Part shown: piece by piece, positions 11,641 through 22,819 of the stretch | How positions within the stretch are numbered: position 1 is the first letter of the stretch | Layout: each line of letters opens with the position of its first letter | Assembly (NCBI GenBank): GCA_015680685.1 | Contig: MNCI01005473.1 | Coordinates: 26,409-90,408 of the forward strand | DNA from: Gnetum montanum | Taxonomy: Eukaryota; Streptophyta; Gnetopsida; Gnetales; Gnetaceae | Direction: 5' to 3' | DNA length: 64,000 nt | Notes under the pieces: generated by a model | The model's database searches: none | Seen by the model: the letters and a program-made list of their open reading frames with translations, nothing else | Told to the model about the DNA's origin: nothing | Translations under genes and position numbers: made by a program

Positions 11641-14460
11641 ATGCTACCAAGTACTTACACAAGAAGCCCTAGGTAAAATCTGTTTGTCAAATTTCCATAG
11701 CTGAAATAGGATAATCTATGTAGGATGAGGTTCCAAGACCACACCTAACTTGAAGGTCATGCTTATTGAGGCTTACCTAGAGAAGGTTCAAAGTAAAGAG
11801 ATTCAAAGTTTAGTCTTTTAAGAATTGAACTTCGGATTATTCCTAAAGTTAGCACCAAAAGAGATCAAAACATAATTATGGGTCTCTAATATAGCCCATT
11901 CTCTCCACCAATGGAAAATGGTACATGGGAGAGACCTAACTCTTTTGGAATAACTTCCAAGGAAATGCTATAGTCAAAATCAAAGAAATTACCATCTCCT
12001 ACTCAATTGAGACTATTGTAGAGGCCCTTAAATTGGCAAACATTGGGGTAAAGTTGATAAAGATTTTGATACAAGTGAAACCTAGGGTAAAGAAATAATG
12101 GATGTAATGATGCTATGAAGTGGACCACAAGGAATATAGTGTTCTAAATAAGGAAGAGTAAATCTACTTTAAAATTGTATTCTATTACCTTAATCTCATA
12201 GTAAGGTTAAGCAAGGTGACTACCTTCTTTGCTAGGACATGCATGACTCTAAGCAAAAAGTTTCAAGTTAATCTTCCCTAATTTATCTTCCTGGAAATTG
12301 AAAAATGTTTTAAGAAAAATAAAAAGGATAAGAAGAAACTCCCCTTTTCCTATCTCATTTGAAATCTATGCAAAATGGAAGGCATAGCTTGCTATGCCAA
12401 TGATGTCATCCACAAGGCTCTTGCCACATCATGGTAGGAGATGATCAAAGACAAAGCACTTGTCAAGCTTTAAGAAGAAATACTACCACCTCCACTACCA
12501 CTTGTAGCATCAAAGATAACTCTTGAAATGGTAGCAATTGTGAAATGCCTAGGATAACTTAGGAAAAAATAGTTACAATAATAAACCTCTAGAGGTGGTT
12601 GTAAATCCTCTGTCTACTGTCTAGTCATGAGCTACCTTAATAAGGTCACTAGGACCATCAATTGGCTAGTGGGTGAAATGACCCTATTAGTCTTCTCTCA
12701 AAGAGACTAGGTGCCTATTCATACCAACCACAATGTCAGAGAAGTCATTGTATCCATTCTAGGATAAGCAATCCCCAAAATCTCCAAAAATGTAGCAGCC
12801 TTCTCTATCATTCTAGAAAATGGGGAAGGAGTAATAGTCTTGGTCATGCTACATAAGGGCCAAGAGATTGTAGTAGAGGTGGTAGTAAATAGAATTGGGG
12901 AAGTTCTAAGTGCTTCTGTGACATCTATCCCTAATGTTGCTACCATGATAGATGTCCATGTATCTGCAAGAGTAGGAAGCAAGGGAATGAGTACAACACA
13001 ACACAAAGAAGTGCTGGAGTGATTAGTTAGAGTCAAGAAATTGATTTTAGAGATCTTTGATCTCCCAAAAGATATTTCAATTACCCAGTCATAGTTACTA
13101 GAGATAAGGGGCAAGTTGCTCATTGCCAACATGCAACTAGAAGAGGCTACTATTAGCAATTGACAGTTGGCAACCAAGGTTGTAAAACTTAGAGCCTACT
13201 TGTCAAATCCATTCATTCTTGGACCTAAGCTTATAAGAGATGAAGCTTTTCAATAGCTTTAGCAAAGACTTTAGGAGGCCAAGAGATGAGGATCTTTGAT
13301 GCATCATATTGGAAGCAATCATGAATTCTTCTAGTTATGACCTTCAACATATTTGTAAGGAAAATCTTATGCTAATCCAAGGCAATCATTGTCTATGCAA
13401 TGCTAAACAACAAAAGGACCAAATTGTTGAACACATTTGTTAGTAGCCAAAAAAACTTTTCAAGGTAAAACAAGATGTGCGGTAGTTGGTTACAAAAAAT
13501 AAAAATCTCTTAATGAAGAAGATTCATACCCTTTTCTAGAAGAGTCTCATTGAGATCGTTGCCTAGAAAAAATGAAACTCTCAAATAAAAAAGAGTGAAA
13601 AATCACTATAGGTACTAGGTTAGGATGCTAAAGGAAATCAATGAAAAAGAAATCAAATTAGCAAAAGCTAAGCTAAAATTCACCTAAAAGAGTTGCAAAT
13701 TAAAGAAATGACTAAATACATAGATTTAGCCAACTCTAATATGCAAACCTAGCAATTCTAATAGCGGGGAGGCTAAGATCTAAACTAGTGAAGCAAGTGC
13801 CCAGCTCCTACCTCCTCTATGAGATGGAGTTCAAGCTTCATAATGAGATAAAACAGAAGTTGGAAAGGACCAATGCAAAGCTTGAAGTTCTTAAGAGCAA
13901 ATTCACATATAAGAGATCAGTTTCTAAGAGCCTAGCTAGAAGAATGAATAACTACCAGGAACTACAAAATCTTGTTCATACATTCAACATTGAACATAAA
14001 TAGTTTGCAACCTAGTTTGTCAACATAAAAGAAATGTTCCCGATCATGCCCTACCCTTGGGATATACCTACACCAACCAATCTAAGAGAAGCCATCTAAG
14101 CCATTTATGATCCACCAAGCAAGGAGGAGAAAATGAAGTCACTATTGGATGCCTTTAAATTCTCAAAAGCATTAGTAGCAACAACAAGGCAACCTAGACC
14201 ACTAGATGGACAAGGACATGATGAAAGATCCTCCACACCATAGGAGCATCCACTTCTAGGCACAATGTGAAGATCTCATCATGCTCCATTTCATCTAGCC
14301 AACACCTACCAATTTTGTCAACCTATTCAAATTTTTTGTGTATTTTATAACTTTGGTAACCACACAAATATTTTCTAACATGGCCCTCAAAGTTCATCTA
14401 TTATTATAGTCATTTAGTCAGTGATTTCCATACTTCCCAAATTTTGTAAATAACTCGAAC
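11640..14460 (+). pseudogene. Internal ORF of element X, coiled-coil-like, unrecognised
   Basis: The plus strand carries a long, broken coding trace with no gag knuckle, protease, RT or integrase word. Readable pieces are NAIVKIKEITISYSIETIVEAL (about 11980; 'NAIVKIKEITISY' is the clearest part), VNRIGEVLSASVTSIPNVAT (12890-12950), and a charged heptad-like helix at 13788-14003 (KQKLERTNAKLEVLKSKF, SLARRMNNYQELQNLVHTF). It lies directly before a polypurine tract and LTR, so it is the interior of a non-autonomous LTR element. The family is not recognised. A gag-like structural protein or an extra ORF is possible. Confidence 0.45.
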
Positions 14461-14496
14461 CCATTTTTGTTCACTGAAGAACAAATTTTCAATCAA

Positions 14497-14507
14497 TCAT
14501 AGAGGTA
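14497..14507 (+). other. Polypurine tract of element X
   Basis: 'tcatagaggta' immediately precedes the LTR start TGATGAAG, in the same position as 'tcatgggggta' before the 3' LTRs of B and C. It would prime plus-strand DNA synthesis. Confidence 0.7.
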
Positions 14508-14579
14508 TGATGAAGTCCAGGTTGGTTAGTTACATCAACACATGCCTGTTAAGGTATCCTCATTGATGCATCCTTTTTT

Positions 14580-14597
14580 ATGCATCTTTAGATGCAT
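14580..14597. repeat. Hairpin ATGCATCT-TT-AGATGCAT in the X LTR
   Basis: A perfect 8-bp inverted repeat with a 2-bp loop in the U3 part of the X LTR, within an ATGCAT-rich patch (14566-14605). Confidence 0.8.
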
Positions 14598-15220
14598 ATG
14601 CATTAATGTTAATCCTCCATAAGCCTACATAAATGCACACACCATCTATATTTATAGCACCTTTGGTCATTCCCATAGTGAAGCTCTTGTAGTTTGTCTC
14701 TATAGGACTTAGACAAATTTCCCTCTGAGTGCTCGTAGTGTGGATCTATCTAATTGAATAAAGTTTTATTTGAATGCATATTGTACATGGAAACTTCTAC
14801 ATGACAATAATAAAATTAAGATTAATTCCTTCTATTGTAGCACTTAGACTAACACTTAGTTTATTTTTGAGCACTTTACTTTAAATGCATTTCAATTTGC
14901 TGCACTTAGGAAATTAATATTTTATTTTGGAATAGCATAAGTATGATCACTTCAAGCATGTTATGCTAACATGTAGTAATCCTAGCACTAGACACCTAGT
15001 ATGCCTAAGAATGACCACTTGGTAACCCAACAATGTTAGTATAAGTTTAAGATGGGTACAAAAAGTGGAAATAGATATTTTACGCTTAGGATAAATTAGA
15101 TAGCACTTAGTTTCATAGCTAGTTAGAAATCAATATTTTAATCACTTTATCATGTTAATATTTTAATGATAAAAACAATAAAAAAATAAATAAATTATGC
15201 TTCAATCTCACTTAACCATA

Positions 15221-15225
15221 CCTAC
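15221..15225 (+). repeat. Target-site duplication CCTAC, left of B
   Basis: CCTAC at 15221-15225 is repeated at 22319-22323, immediately outside both LTRs of element B. Confidence 0.9.
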
Positions 15226-15953
15226 TGATGAGTGGCAAGGCACCCCTACACTCAACCATACGAATACGAGCGTTACATGCACGATCTAGTTGAACTCCAC
15301 AAACTAAGTGCCTACACGTCTCACAGAACACTTAAGGTTAATCATTCATTGTCTTTCCAGACTTACTCGTATTTGTCACGGTTGTATGGTTAAGTAAGTC
15401 TGAGGTATGTGATTTTTATATCTTTTTTGTTTTATCTCCTATGCTAATGAGGTGAAGGATGAAGAGACTAATTGACTAACTTTAACTAACTAACTAAGCC
15501 TTAATTAACCTAGCATCAGCGTCCGTTCCCACTTACCATTCACACCTTGAACCAATGCAACCTTGGTTACCAAATGCTATTCGTTACTAGGATCACCAAG
15601 CGTAACGCACATGCTTGAAGCGATCGTACTGAATGCACTTAACTATGGGATAAGGGTTAAGAGAGATTAATTAACTACTAAAGCATTTAAATGATAAACA
15701 ATAAATAAATATAAATAAAATCTTATTTAGCCTATTTAGCTTAGTCCATGCACTACAAGGTTTATCCAATAGTTCGTCTTTATTACCGTACACAAACTTA
15801 TGTTCAGGTACAATATTTGCTCAAATAAAGATCCGTTCACTTTGGAGTTCCTACTGTGGGCACATGGAAATTATTTTATCTCTGGAGAGGTAAAACTGCT
15901 AGAGTTTCGCTATGGTCTAGGCCTAGAATGTGAAATAAGGTAGAGCTACCTCT

Positions 15954-15961
15954 TATTTATA
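15954..15961 (-). promoter_or_regulatory. TATA box of the B 3' LTR
   Basis: TATAAATA on the minus strand, in 'ctataaataagaggtagc', directly downstream of the GATATC array. The same arrangement occurs at 22235-22242, 30775-30782, 40210-40217 and 63561-63568. Confidence 0.75.
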
Positions 15962-15969
15962 GACTTGGA

Positions 15970-16109
15970 GGTGCATCGTGATATCATGTAAGCGATATCG
16001 CAGGAGACAATGCGATATCGCGTACATGATATCGTGGGAGATGCGATATCACGGTGGATGCGATATTGCGTACACGATATCACGGCCCATGCAATATCAC
16101 ATCCCATCA
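15970..16109 (-). repeat. GATATC palindrome array in the B 3' LTR U3
   Basis: About eight GATATC or near-GATATC cores, several as GCGATATCGC, spaced roughly 15-20 bp apart, upstream of the TATA box. Each core is self-complementary. Confidence 0.85.
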
Positions 16110-16120
16110 TACCCCCATGA
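16110..16120 (-). other. Polypurine tract of element B
   Basis: On the minus strand 'tcatgggggta' directly precedes the 3' LTR, identical to the tract of element C at 40102-40112. Confidence 0.85.
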
Positions 16121-16253
16121 ATGAATGAAAACTCATCCTCAAGTTCGTTACAAAATATTGGAAAGGTATGGGATTATTAACTCAAATGGAACTAATGGTG
16201 AATGGGATGACATGTGAACGGATCATCATTATAGAACAAAACAAAACTGGTGT

Positions 16254-16439
16254 TCAAGATAACAAGAGGGAACACTTTATACATTTGACATCAGGCCTCA
16301 TTTGATAGTTGAGAGAGAAGAGACAAGAGAAAAGAAGTCTGCTGCTGCCAATGCCAGAATTGCACCTTTCATTGTCCATCCATAAGCACGCCATCAATCT
16401 CGTTCCTTGCATAGCTGCTACAGCATCAATCCATTCCAA
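16254..16439 (-). CDS. Short ORF in the B tail, 61 aa, doubtful
   Basis: The frame reads MEWIDAVAAMQGTRLMACLW and then DNERCNSGIG. The DNA of C at about 39750-39870 is homologous, and a worn equivalent is readable there (EWTDAKAVMQRTRLMVHLWM). The match may only reflect shared ancestry of the DNA. Some Tat-type elements carry extra short ORFs downstream of integrase; no known domain is recognised here. Confidence 0.3.
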   Translation of the reverse strand: MEWIDAVAAMQGTRLMACLWMDNERCNSGIGSSRLLFSCLFSLNYQMRPDVKCIKCSLLLS

Positions 16440-17871
16440 GTGTTCCCTCTAGATCCAATCTGTTGTTGCATAATTACCATTTGCACACACAACATAGTCT
16501 TATATTAGCAAGGGTAAATGAATCATCATGTAATTGATACCTTGCTTCGGTAAAAGGTCCATTAGCTGGGTTGTGGTATAGCTGATATGGATCTGGAGAT
16601 ATATTGATGATGACTACCGAAGGTGTAGGGGTTAGGAAAAAATCAAAAAAAATGGACGAGGACCCCCATGACTAAGAGCAAACCTCCAGTAGTGATAGAA
16701 TGGAGAAGGAAAAAGAACAAGAAAGATGGAGAAAAAGAGACAACTATAAAGTCGATGAAGTGGATGTCAAGATGGAAATGAACAAAATAGAGTGGATTGC
16801 AAAAATCTTAAGGGAAAGAATTTAATAAATGCACCAAGTAGAAATGCCAGTGGGTCCTCCCCAAAGCAGGATCATGCCCTTAATGCCTTGATAAATCCAC
16901 ATTCAAAGAGTTTGTAGGCTCTAGGAATGTCATTTGGAACAAGAGTTAAAGTCTTAACCACAAGAATTTACCAAAAAGAAAACAATGCATCCACCAAGAT
17001 ATGGACTACTGATACAATAAAAAATGAGGTGATAAATAGGGAAAGAATGATGGAAAGGAGAGAGTGGAATGGAGTCTCAAGAACAAGGTGGTGTACAACC
17101 CCTTGTGTGTTTCATGATTAATGTGACTTAGTAGATCTCATTCCAAGTTTGGCCTCAAACAAACCACATCCAGTGACTTCACATCAATGCATTTAGCCAA
17201 TCTATCCACTTGAATAACAAGAATGCCTCCCCCAAGAGCCACCACCATTTTGATGAAACGAAGGAGGAAAGAATGGGAAGTGAGAAGGGCCTTAGTTAGA
17301 GGGAACATTTTTATTTTTATTTTTATTTTAGTTCCATAACCAGTGCTTGTAGCCTAAGTGATTATTTCGTCTAAGGGGTGTGCTTTGAATTCTCACTTTG
17401 TCTCTTTCTTCTTGTTTCTTGTTTTTTTTATGCGTGAGAACCACACCATGCAAAGACTTATTATTTTTATTTACTCAACTTCTCGATAATTGGGTAACAT
17501 CGAAATGATAAGAAAACTTAGGAAGAAAACATCCAAGCATCCAAGAGAATGGCCAACACAAAAGCATCAAGTTCCCTTGAAGTCACACCCTTTTCAATCC
17601 TTGAGTCCTTTCTTAGTTTGAGAAATGCCCAGTCACTGATTCGTTATAGTTCTTATTTAGAAAGGGACTGTATAGTTCCAAGCTAAGAGAGACCATAGAA
17701 AATTTTGGATATATGGATGAAATGGATTCATTGCCTTTCATATCAAAAGAACATACCTTAGTATCAACATCATAACTTAAAGGTAAAAACCAAACATTAG
17801 TAATCAATAGGAAAATAGTTCATACCATCATGAAGAACACTTATTAAATGACAAACTTGACAAGATGAATA

Positions 17872-17891
17872 ACACACACACACACTCACAC
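17872..17891. repeat. (CA)n microsatellite
   Basis: About ten CA units with one interruption, inside the B tail. Confidence 0.85.
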
Positions 17892-18105
17892 AAAGAAAAG
17901 AAATAAAAAAGAATAAATGATGTTGTAAAAAAATAAGAAAAGTTAAAGAAATTTGTAAAACAAAAATGTGTAAAACCTTAAAAGAATTGAGGGCCTCCAA
18001 TGATTAGCATAGGTGGCCATCTCCCCAATGACTGAATGGAAAGGGAGAGATCCAAAATAAAGAGCATCTATTTGAATTTCTTAGAAGTGTCCAACTTCTC
18101 CTAAT

Positions 18106-19080
18106 TTATGTTCTTAGATTAAGGGGTGAAAGTTGGCGACGCTCATATTCCAATGTATCTATGCTTTCGTTATAAGCGTGGGTTGTTTCCCCAGTTTGTT
18201 CCATGCATGTTGATGGGTTGCTCTTTCGATTAGCTATCAACCACAGGGTGTCCACTACTTGTGTGGTTGCTACATACAGGCACCTTTGTATCTGAGTTTT
18301 TAGGGCACACCAGTTGCATGTAGGAGATGCTGAGCATTCTTCCATGTCATCACCCTCTGAGTCACTGTATGTGATGCACGAAACTTTCTTCTTCTCGACC
18401 TTTCCATAAATGTTTACCTTAGATATCTCTAGGGAAAGATCGCAAATCCCTAGGCATGCATCTACTATACTCAGCCATGTCCTTCCCATTATAATTAGGA
18501 AGTCCCCTTTGTTGCTGTTGACTTCTATCACTAGGAAATTAGTTGGGTATGACCAACCACACACAGTGGTAATGATGTCCTCCACCAATCCCAAGGGAAT
18601 GATGATGGATTAATCAACTAGCTCAAGTTGAATATTACTCTTCTTGAGTTGGGGCAGGTTCCACACTTAATACATTTCTCATGAGATTAAGTTGACTTCG
18701 GAACCTGAGTCAAGAAAAGCCTTATGAGGTTCATTCCCAGTGACTTGGAGGTAGATTAAGGGACTTCCAGGATCAAAGAGTTTCCTGGGAAGGTGGCCTA
18801 CCTTAATCTAGTCGGTAACGATATGCATTAACATAACCGTATGCGTGAAGCTCTGTTGTTGGACTGAAGGGAGCCCCGAAGTCTTGTATGTTGGAGGAAC
18901 ATGCATAGACTCAACTGCTTGTGGTTGTGAGAGCTTGTTTGGGCTTTTGGTTCTAAAGAAGGGTCTTCTCTTCTTGCGGTTTTCAGAACCAACAACGGGT
19001 TGAATGTTTACAACTCTCATAACATTACGTTTCTGCGGTTGAGTGGGGAGTTCCCCCTGCATCGTTGGAGCTGGTGGTAA
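18106..19080 (-). pseudogene. Retropepsin of element B
   Basis: On the minus strand 19062-18106 encodes a linker (KKRRPFFRTKSPNKLSQPQ), then KVGHLPRKLFDPGSPLIYLQ, the active-site block AFLDSGSEVNLIS (Asp-Ser-Gly present), the body LVEDIITTVCGWSYPTNFLV, and the hydrophobic-Gly block LIIMGRTWLSIVDACLGICD. Three or four in-frame stops remove function. The last frame, 18594-18106 (162 aa), is open and includes a Cys-containing C-terminal extension not typical of retropepsins. It follows gag in the same orientation. No RT follows. Confidence 0.85.
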
Positions 19081-19299
19081 TGGAACTACCAGAGTAAGAA
19101 TGGCGAATGGATTCTGAGGATGGTATGTATGTGGAGCATCTCCCGAAGGAGAAGGAGTCCTAAAATACTCTCAAACTTGGTAGTGATGTTGTGGGGTTGC
19201 GTGACCCATAGAGTCACTTGGAGAAACCAACTACTGCACGTAATAGCCATAAGGATCTGGTTGCCAGTAAGGGTATTTTTATCTAGGCGGTGGCATCCC

Positions 19300-21363
19300 T
19301 CATGATTTTGGATGTTGCCACTGCTGATGTTGCCCGATGGATTGTGGCGGAGTTCCACTTGGATAGTATGTTAACGGTTGGTGGAACTGTCTTGGGTTAC
19401 CTTGGGGATAAGGTAACCTTCGGGGTGCTTGCTGTTGGTTAAGTCTTGGGTTAAGTGCATACACCCCAGACTCTTGTAGATGTGAGATGATTGGGCAACA
19501 TCCCTTAGGATGGTCATCTTAGCAGATCTTACATCCATCGTCATTGTCTATGTCAGAATCCACAACCTCATCGGAGATAGTAATTTTTCCCTTACCTTTG
19601 TTACGTGCATGGCCTGCATCTCTCCTTTTTTTCTTGTTATGGCCACTACTTTGTTCCTCCTTAGATTCCTCTACAATTTTTAGGATAGTTTCAAGTCTAG
19701 AGTCTAAGGAATCCCACAATTGATCCACCTTAGCTAACACTTTAGTTGTTAACTTCTAGAGTGGTAAGGTTTTTCTATTCACCAACTCTTCGAGTGGTGA
19801 CTCATCCTCTTCATCGCAAAATCTTACTCCCTTCTTCCGAAGGAAAGGATCATGGTTATATTCTTCCACGCTCTCTCTTTTCCATAGCTCCTCTTCTTCT
19901 TTGGCTACTTGCTCCAGCAATCGATGAATTTCATGGGATCTAAGCTCTGGATAATCTCCCTTGGGCATAAGTCCCAAGGATTCTCCTAGTCTCATGTCTT
20001 AGCCCATCTACAAGGTGGCAAAGTTGATCCCGCTGTGCGTAACCATGGCTTGGGAAATGATGTAGAAATGCATAGTATCGGCCCATGGTAGCATCCAAGG
20101 GTTCATGAGTACCTTGCTTCCATACTTGGATCTGCTTATGCAAGTTAGACACTCTGGAGTACGTTTGATATTTATCATTGAACAACTCTAACATTGTACT
20201 CCATCTCCTAATGGTTTTCAGCTCTAAGGACTAGTACCAACTCTCTACTTCCTTTATGAGTGTCCTAGGAAACAACTTTAATTTTTGCCACTCATTCTCT
20301 ATATTTTGCAAGGTGCAAGCATCATCGAATGCCTATAAATGATTTTGCAAATCAGCGTTGTATCCCGCTTCGAAACGTGGGATATTATTGATATCTAATC
20401 TTTTGATTCGACTATCTTTTTGATGCCTTGTAGGTATTCTAACTACCTCCGTGATGTCTAGCATACTTCGGGTGGCAAGTAGGGGTTCGTCATGATCATC
20501 TCTCTCATGATGTCTATGATGTCTATGTTGTTTCCTAATTTCCCTTCGTTCATGCCTTGATTCTTTTGAATGCCCTCATCCTCTCTCTCAACTCTCTCGT
20601 TGAGGTCTCTCATCTCGTTTACCTTTATCCTCACCGTTATGCCCTTTATGACTATGCCCGGATGTGGAAGGAGAGGGTGAGTGATGTGATGAAGGGGAAG
20701 AAGAAGTAGAACCATTGCCATGACGATGCTTCTTACCTTTTCTTTTGTGACTATGACCCCGATTGTGATGATGATCTAAGTGCCCGTCCTTGTCATGTGT
20801 TGTTGTCCCCTCAGTGAACAGTTGGCGTTCACGGGGATCAGAACCAGGGTTGTGTATTGTAGAGCGTAGGTTCTGATACCCCACCTCCTCACTATAATTA
20901 GGAGGGGAACATCATTTGATGGAGAACTTGTTATAAGTGGTTCACCATCTCCAATTTCACTTAGAACGTGCAGGACCCCTTTGCCCTTCAACAATGTTTG
21001 GTGGCTCTCCTGCCTCGCGTCCCTTAAACGTTGTGTTACTATGGGATGATAATCCCTTGTATCTAAATCACCTACAACGTATTCAGCGTATAGCTATGTC
21101 ATGCCAATTTGTGCAAGAGCATGGAGAAGCATGTTGGGGACTGCACGATTTGGAGGTAACACTATGTTACCTTGTAGATCACGCCAACACAGTTGTTCAT
21201 CCTAATGAAGGATAAAAGTAAAATCAGGGATAAACTCATTGGGATGAGTATAGGCCACTCGATCTTGTTGAGGAACTGACGGATTTTGATTATGTGTGTT
21301 AGACTACCGACGGTCTCTTGTATGATCCCTAGGTGATGAATTGCTCTTATGAGAAGAAGACAT
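19300..21363 (-). pseudogene. gag of element B
   Basis: Begins MSSSHKSNSSPRDHTRDRR at 21363, followed by FIPDFTFILHQDEQLCWRDL, a His/Ser/Asp-rich spacer (about 20900-20600), and the capsid C-terminal block MLELFNDKYQTYSRVSNLHK to LGTYAQGRL (20194-19940). Then come a coiled segment (LAKVDQLWDSLDSRLETI, 19740-) and a zinc-knuckle-like GCKIC-x3-HPKGC near 19530. A linker rich in Pro, His, Tyr and Gln leads to the protease. There are several stops and frameshifts. Its length of about 2 kb suits a Tat-type gag. Confidence 0.85.
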
Positions 21364-21490
21364 CTTGATTTAATTCGATGTGCTATTTAACCGTTATATA
21401 ATTTTTTGTTTAATTAACCGTAAGGGTTCGTTTAAGCTCCCAACGATTTGGATAATTTTCTATGTTCTACTTAGCGCACAAACACTTAGT

Positions 21491-21507
21491 CCCCGGCAAC
21501 AACGCCA
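21491..21507 (-). other. Primer binding site of element B (tRNA-Asp-like)
   Basis: On the minus strand TGGCGTTGTTGCCGGGG begins one base inside the 5' LTR. It closely resembles the TGGCGCCGTTGCCGGGG site used by many Athila/Tat-lineage elements (tRNA-Asp, from family knowledge). Confidence 0.85.
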
Positions 21508-21508
21508 A

Positions 21509-22318
21509 TGATGAGTGGCGAGGTACCCCTACACTCAACCATACGAATATGAGCGTTACACGCACAATCTGGTCGAACTTCATAGACTAAGTGCCTACAC
21601 ACCTCATGGAACACTTAAGGTTAATCATTCGTTGTCTTTCTAAACTTACTTGTATTTGCCACGGTTGTATGGTTAAGTAAGTTTGAGGTATGTGATTTTT
21701 ATATCTTTTCTGTTTTATCTTCTATGCTAATGAGGTGAAGGGTGAAGAGACTAATTGACTAACTTTAACTAGCTAACTAAGCCTTAATTAACCTAGCATC
21801 AGCATTCATTTCCACTTACCATTCACACCCTGAACCAATGCAACCTTGATTACCAAACGCTATTCGTTACTGGGATCGCCAAGCGTAACGCACGTGCTCG
21901 AAGCGTTCTTACTGAATGCACTTAACTATGGAAGAAGGGTTGAGAGAGATTAATTAACTACTAAAGCATTTAAATGATAAACAATAAATAACAATAAATA
22001 AAGTCCTATTTAGCCTATTTAGCTTAGTCCATGCACTACAAGGTTTATCCAACAGTTTGTCTTTATTGCCGTACACAAACTTGTGTTCAAGTATAATATT
22101 TGCTTGAATAAAGATCCATTCACTTTGGAGTTCCTACTGCAGGCACATGGAAATTATTCTCTCTGGAGAGGTAAAACTACCAGAGTTTCGCTATGGTCTA
22201 GGCCTAGAATGTGAAACAAGGGAGAGCCACCTCTTATTTATAGACTTGGTGGCGCACCGCGATATCGCGGGGGACGACATGATATTGTGTACGCGGCATG
22301 CGATATCATGTCCCATCA
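21509..22318 (-). mobile_element. 5' LTR of element B
   Basis: 810 bp, TGATGAG...CATCA, paired with 15226-16109. It has a TATA box at 22235-22242 (minus) and a reduced GATATC array at 22258-22310, part of which has been lost relative to the 3' LTR. This accounts for most of the length difference. Confidence 0.92.
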
Positions 22319-22323
22319 CCTAC

Positions 22324-22485
22324 TAAGCTAGCACAAGTAATGATTGGGAAGACATTGACTAGCAATGTCATGTTTAATTATCTAGGATAATAGCCACTCA
22401 GCCAAGGTCCATAGAATTTGATTGGATCATGCATACATGCTTGTGATTCGTATGGTTAGGCGTAGAGAATACTCACTACTTATCA
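22324..22485 (+). mobile_element. 3' LTR of element X, right part
   Basis: The continuation of 14508-15225 after B. 'catagaatttgattggatcatgcat' and 'gtgattcgtatggtt' match the end of the solo LTR at 23630-23714. It ends TATCA, a slightly mutated CATCA terminus. Confidence 0.75.
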
Positions 22486-22504
22486 ATGTTGGATGTTGAG
22501 CAGC

Positions 22505-22806
22505 ATAAAAGAGACATGAATAACACATTAGTGTGTAAAAAATGTGAATGCTTTGATGGATATTGAGGATTACTAGAAGAGATAAACTATATAATACATA
22601 CATTAGAGGAAAACTTGGAGTGGCTTCTATTTCAAATAAGCTACAAGAATGGTAGCTTAAATGATTTGAGCATGTGCAAAGAAGATTACACAATAAGCCT
22701 ATAAACAAAGATTGCTACATCACTAATCTAGGAAAGCCACCGAAAAGAAGACCAAAGAAGACATGGGAAAAAACGATTGAAGATGATGTGAAAAAAAAAA
22801 AAAAAC
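22505..22806 (+). pseudogene. LINE (RTE-like) reverse transcriptase C-terminus with poly(A)
   Basis: From about 22549 the frame reads MLxWILRITRRDKLYNTYIR, GKLGVASISNKLQEW, FEHVQRR, and then KPPKRRPKKTWEKTIEDDV. This is the common C-terminal signature of plant non-LTR reverse transcriptases (LRWFGHVQRR ... RGRPKKTW). Three in-frame stops are present. A run of about 14 A follows at 22791-22805, as expected of a LINE 3' end. The rest of the element is missing, probably by 5' truncation. Confidence 0.8.
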
Positions 22807-22814
22807 TCATGTAG

Positions 22815-22819
22815 CTAGT
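22815..22819 (+). repeat. Target-site duplication CTAGT, left of solo LTR
   Basis: CTAGT at 22815-22819 matches CTAGC at 23715-23719 at 4 of 5 positions. Confidence 0.7.

Larger units (their letters stand above)
14508..15225 (+). mobile_element. 3' LTR of element X, left part (split by B)
   Basis: Starts TGATGAAG after a polypurine tract. It has a TATA-like 'ctatatttatag' near 14647, 'aataaag' near 14757, and the family words 'actaacacttag' and 'gaccacttggtaaccca'. It breaks at 15225, where element B begins; the rest resumes at 22324. Joined across B, the order 'cacttaaccatacc... acaagtaatgattgggaagacattga' matches the ends of the C LTRs. The matching 5' LTR was not found. Confidence 0.75.
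15226..16109 (-). mobile_element. 3' LTR of element B
   Basis: 884 bp, paired with 21509-22318. On the minus strand it has a GATATC-rich U3 (15970-16109), a TATA box at 15954-15961, then R/U5. Over the first 210 bp the two LTRs differ at about one base in ten by eye, almost all transitions, indicating an old insertion with deamination. Confidence 0.92.
16121..18104 (-). other. Non-coding tail of element B
   Basis: Collinear with C (34861-35983 and 39099-40101) and, from about 17500, with the post-integrase tail of A2. It has no long conserved frame. One short frame near its 3' end is discussed separately. A (CA)n run lies at 17872-17891. Confidence 0.75.
15226..22318 (-). mobile_element. Element B: complete gag-protease-only LTR retrotransposon
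   Basis: A complete 7.1-kb insertion in minus orientation with two LTRs (15226-16109 and 21509-22318), TGATG...CATCA ends and the 5-bp duplication CCTAC. From its 5' end it holds a PBS, gag, a protease, about 2 kb of non-coding tail and a polypurine tract. RT, RNase H and integrase are absent. The same section is missing in element C, while A2 has it. It must have been mobilised in trans by a pol-bearing relative. It is inserted in the 3' LTR of element X. Confidence 0.93.

Noticed and set aside
12719-13177. 152-aa open frame on the minus strand
   Set aside because: It lies antisense to the coding trace of element X, has Ser/Thr/Ile-rich low-complexity content and no domain; a shadow frame.
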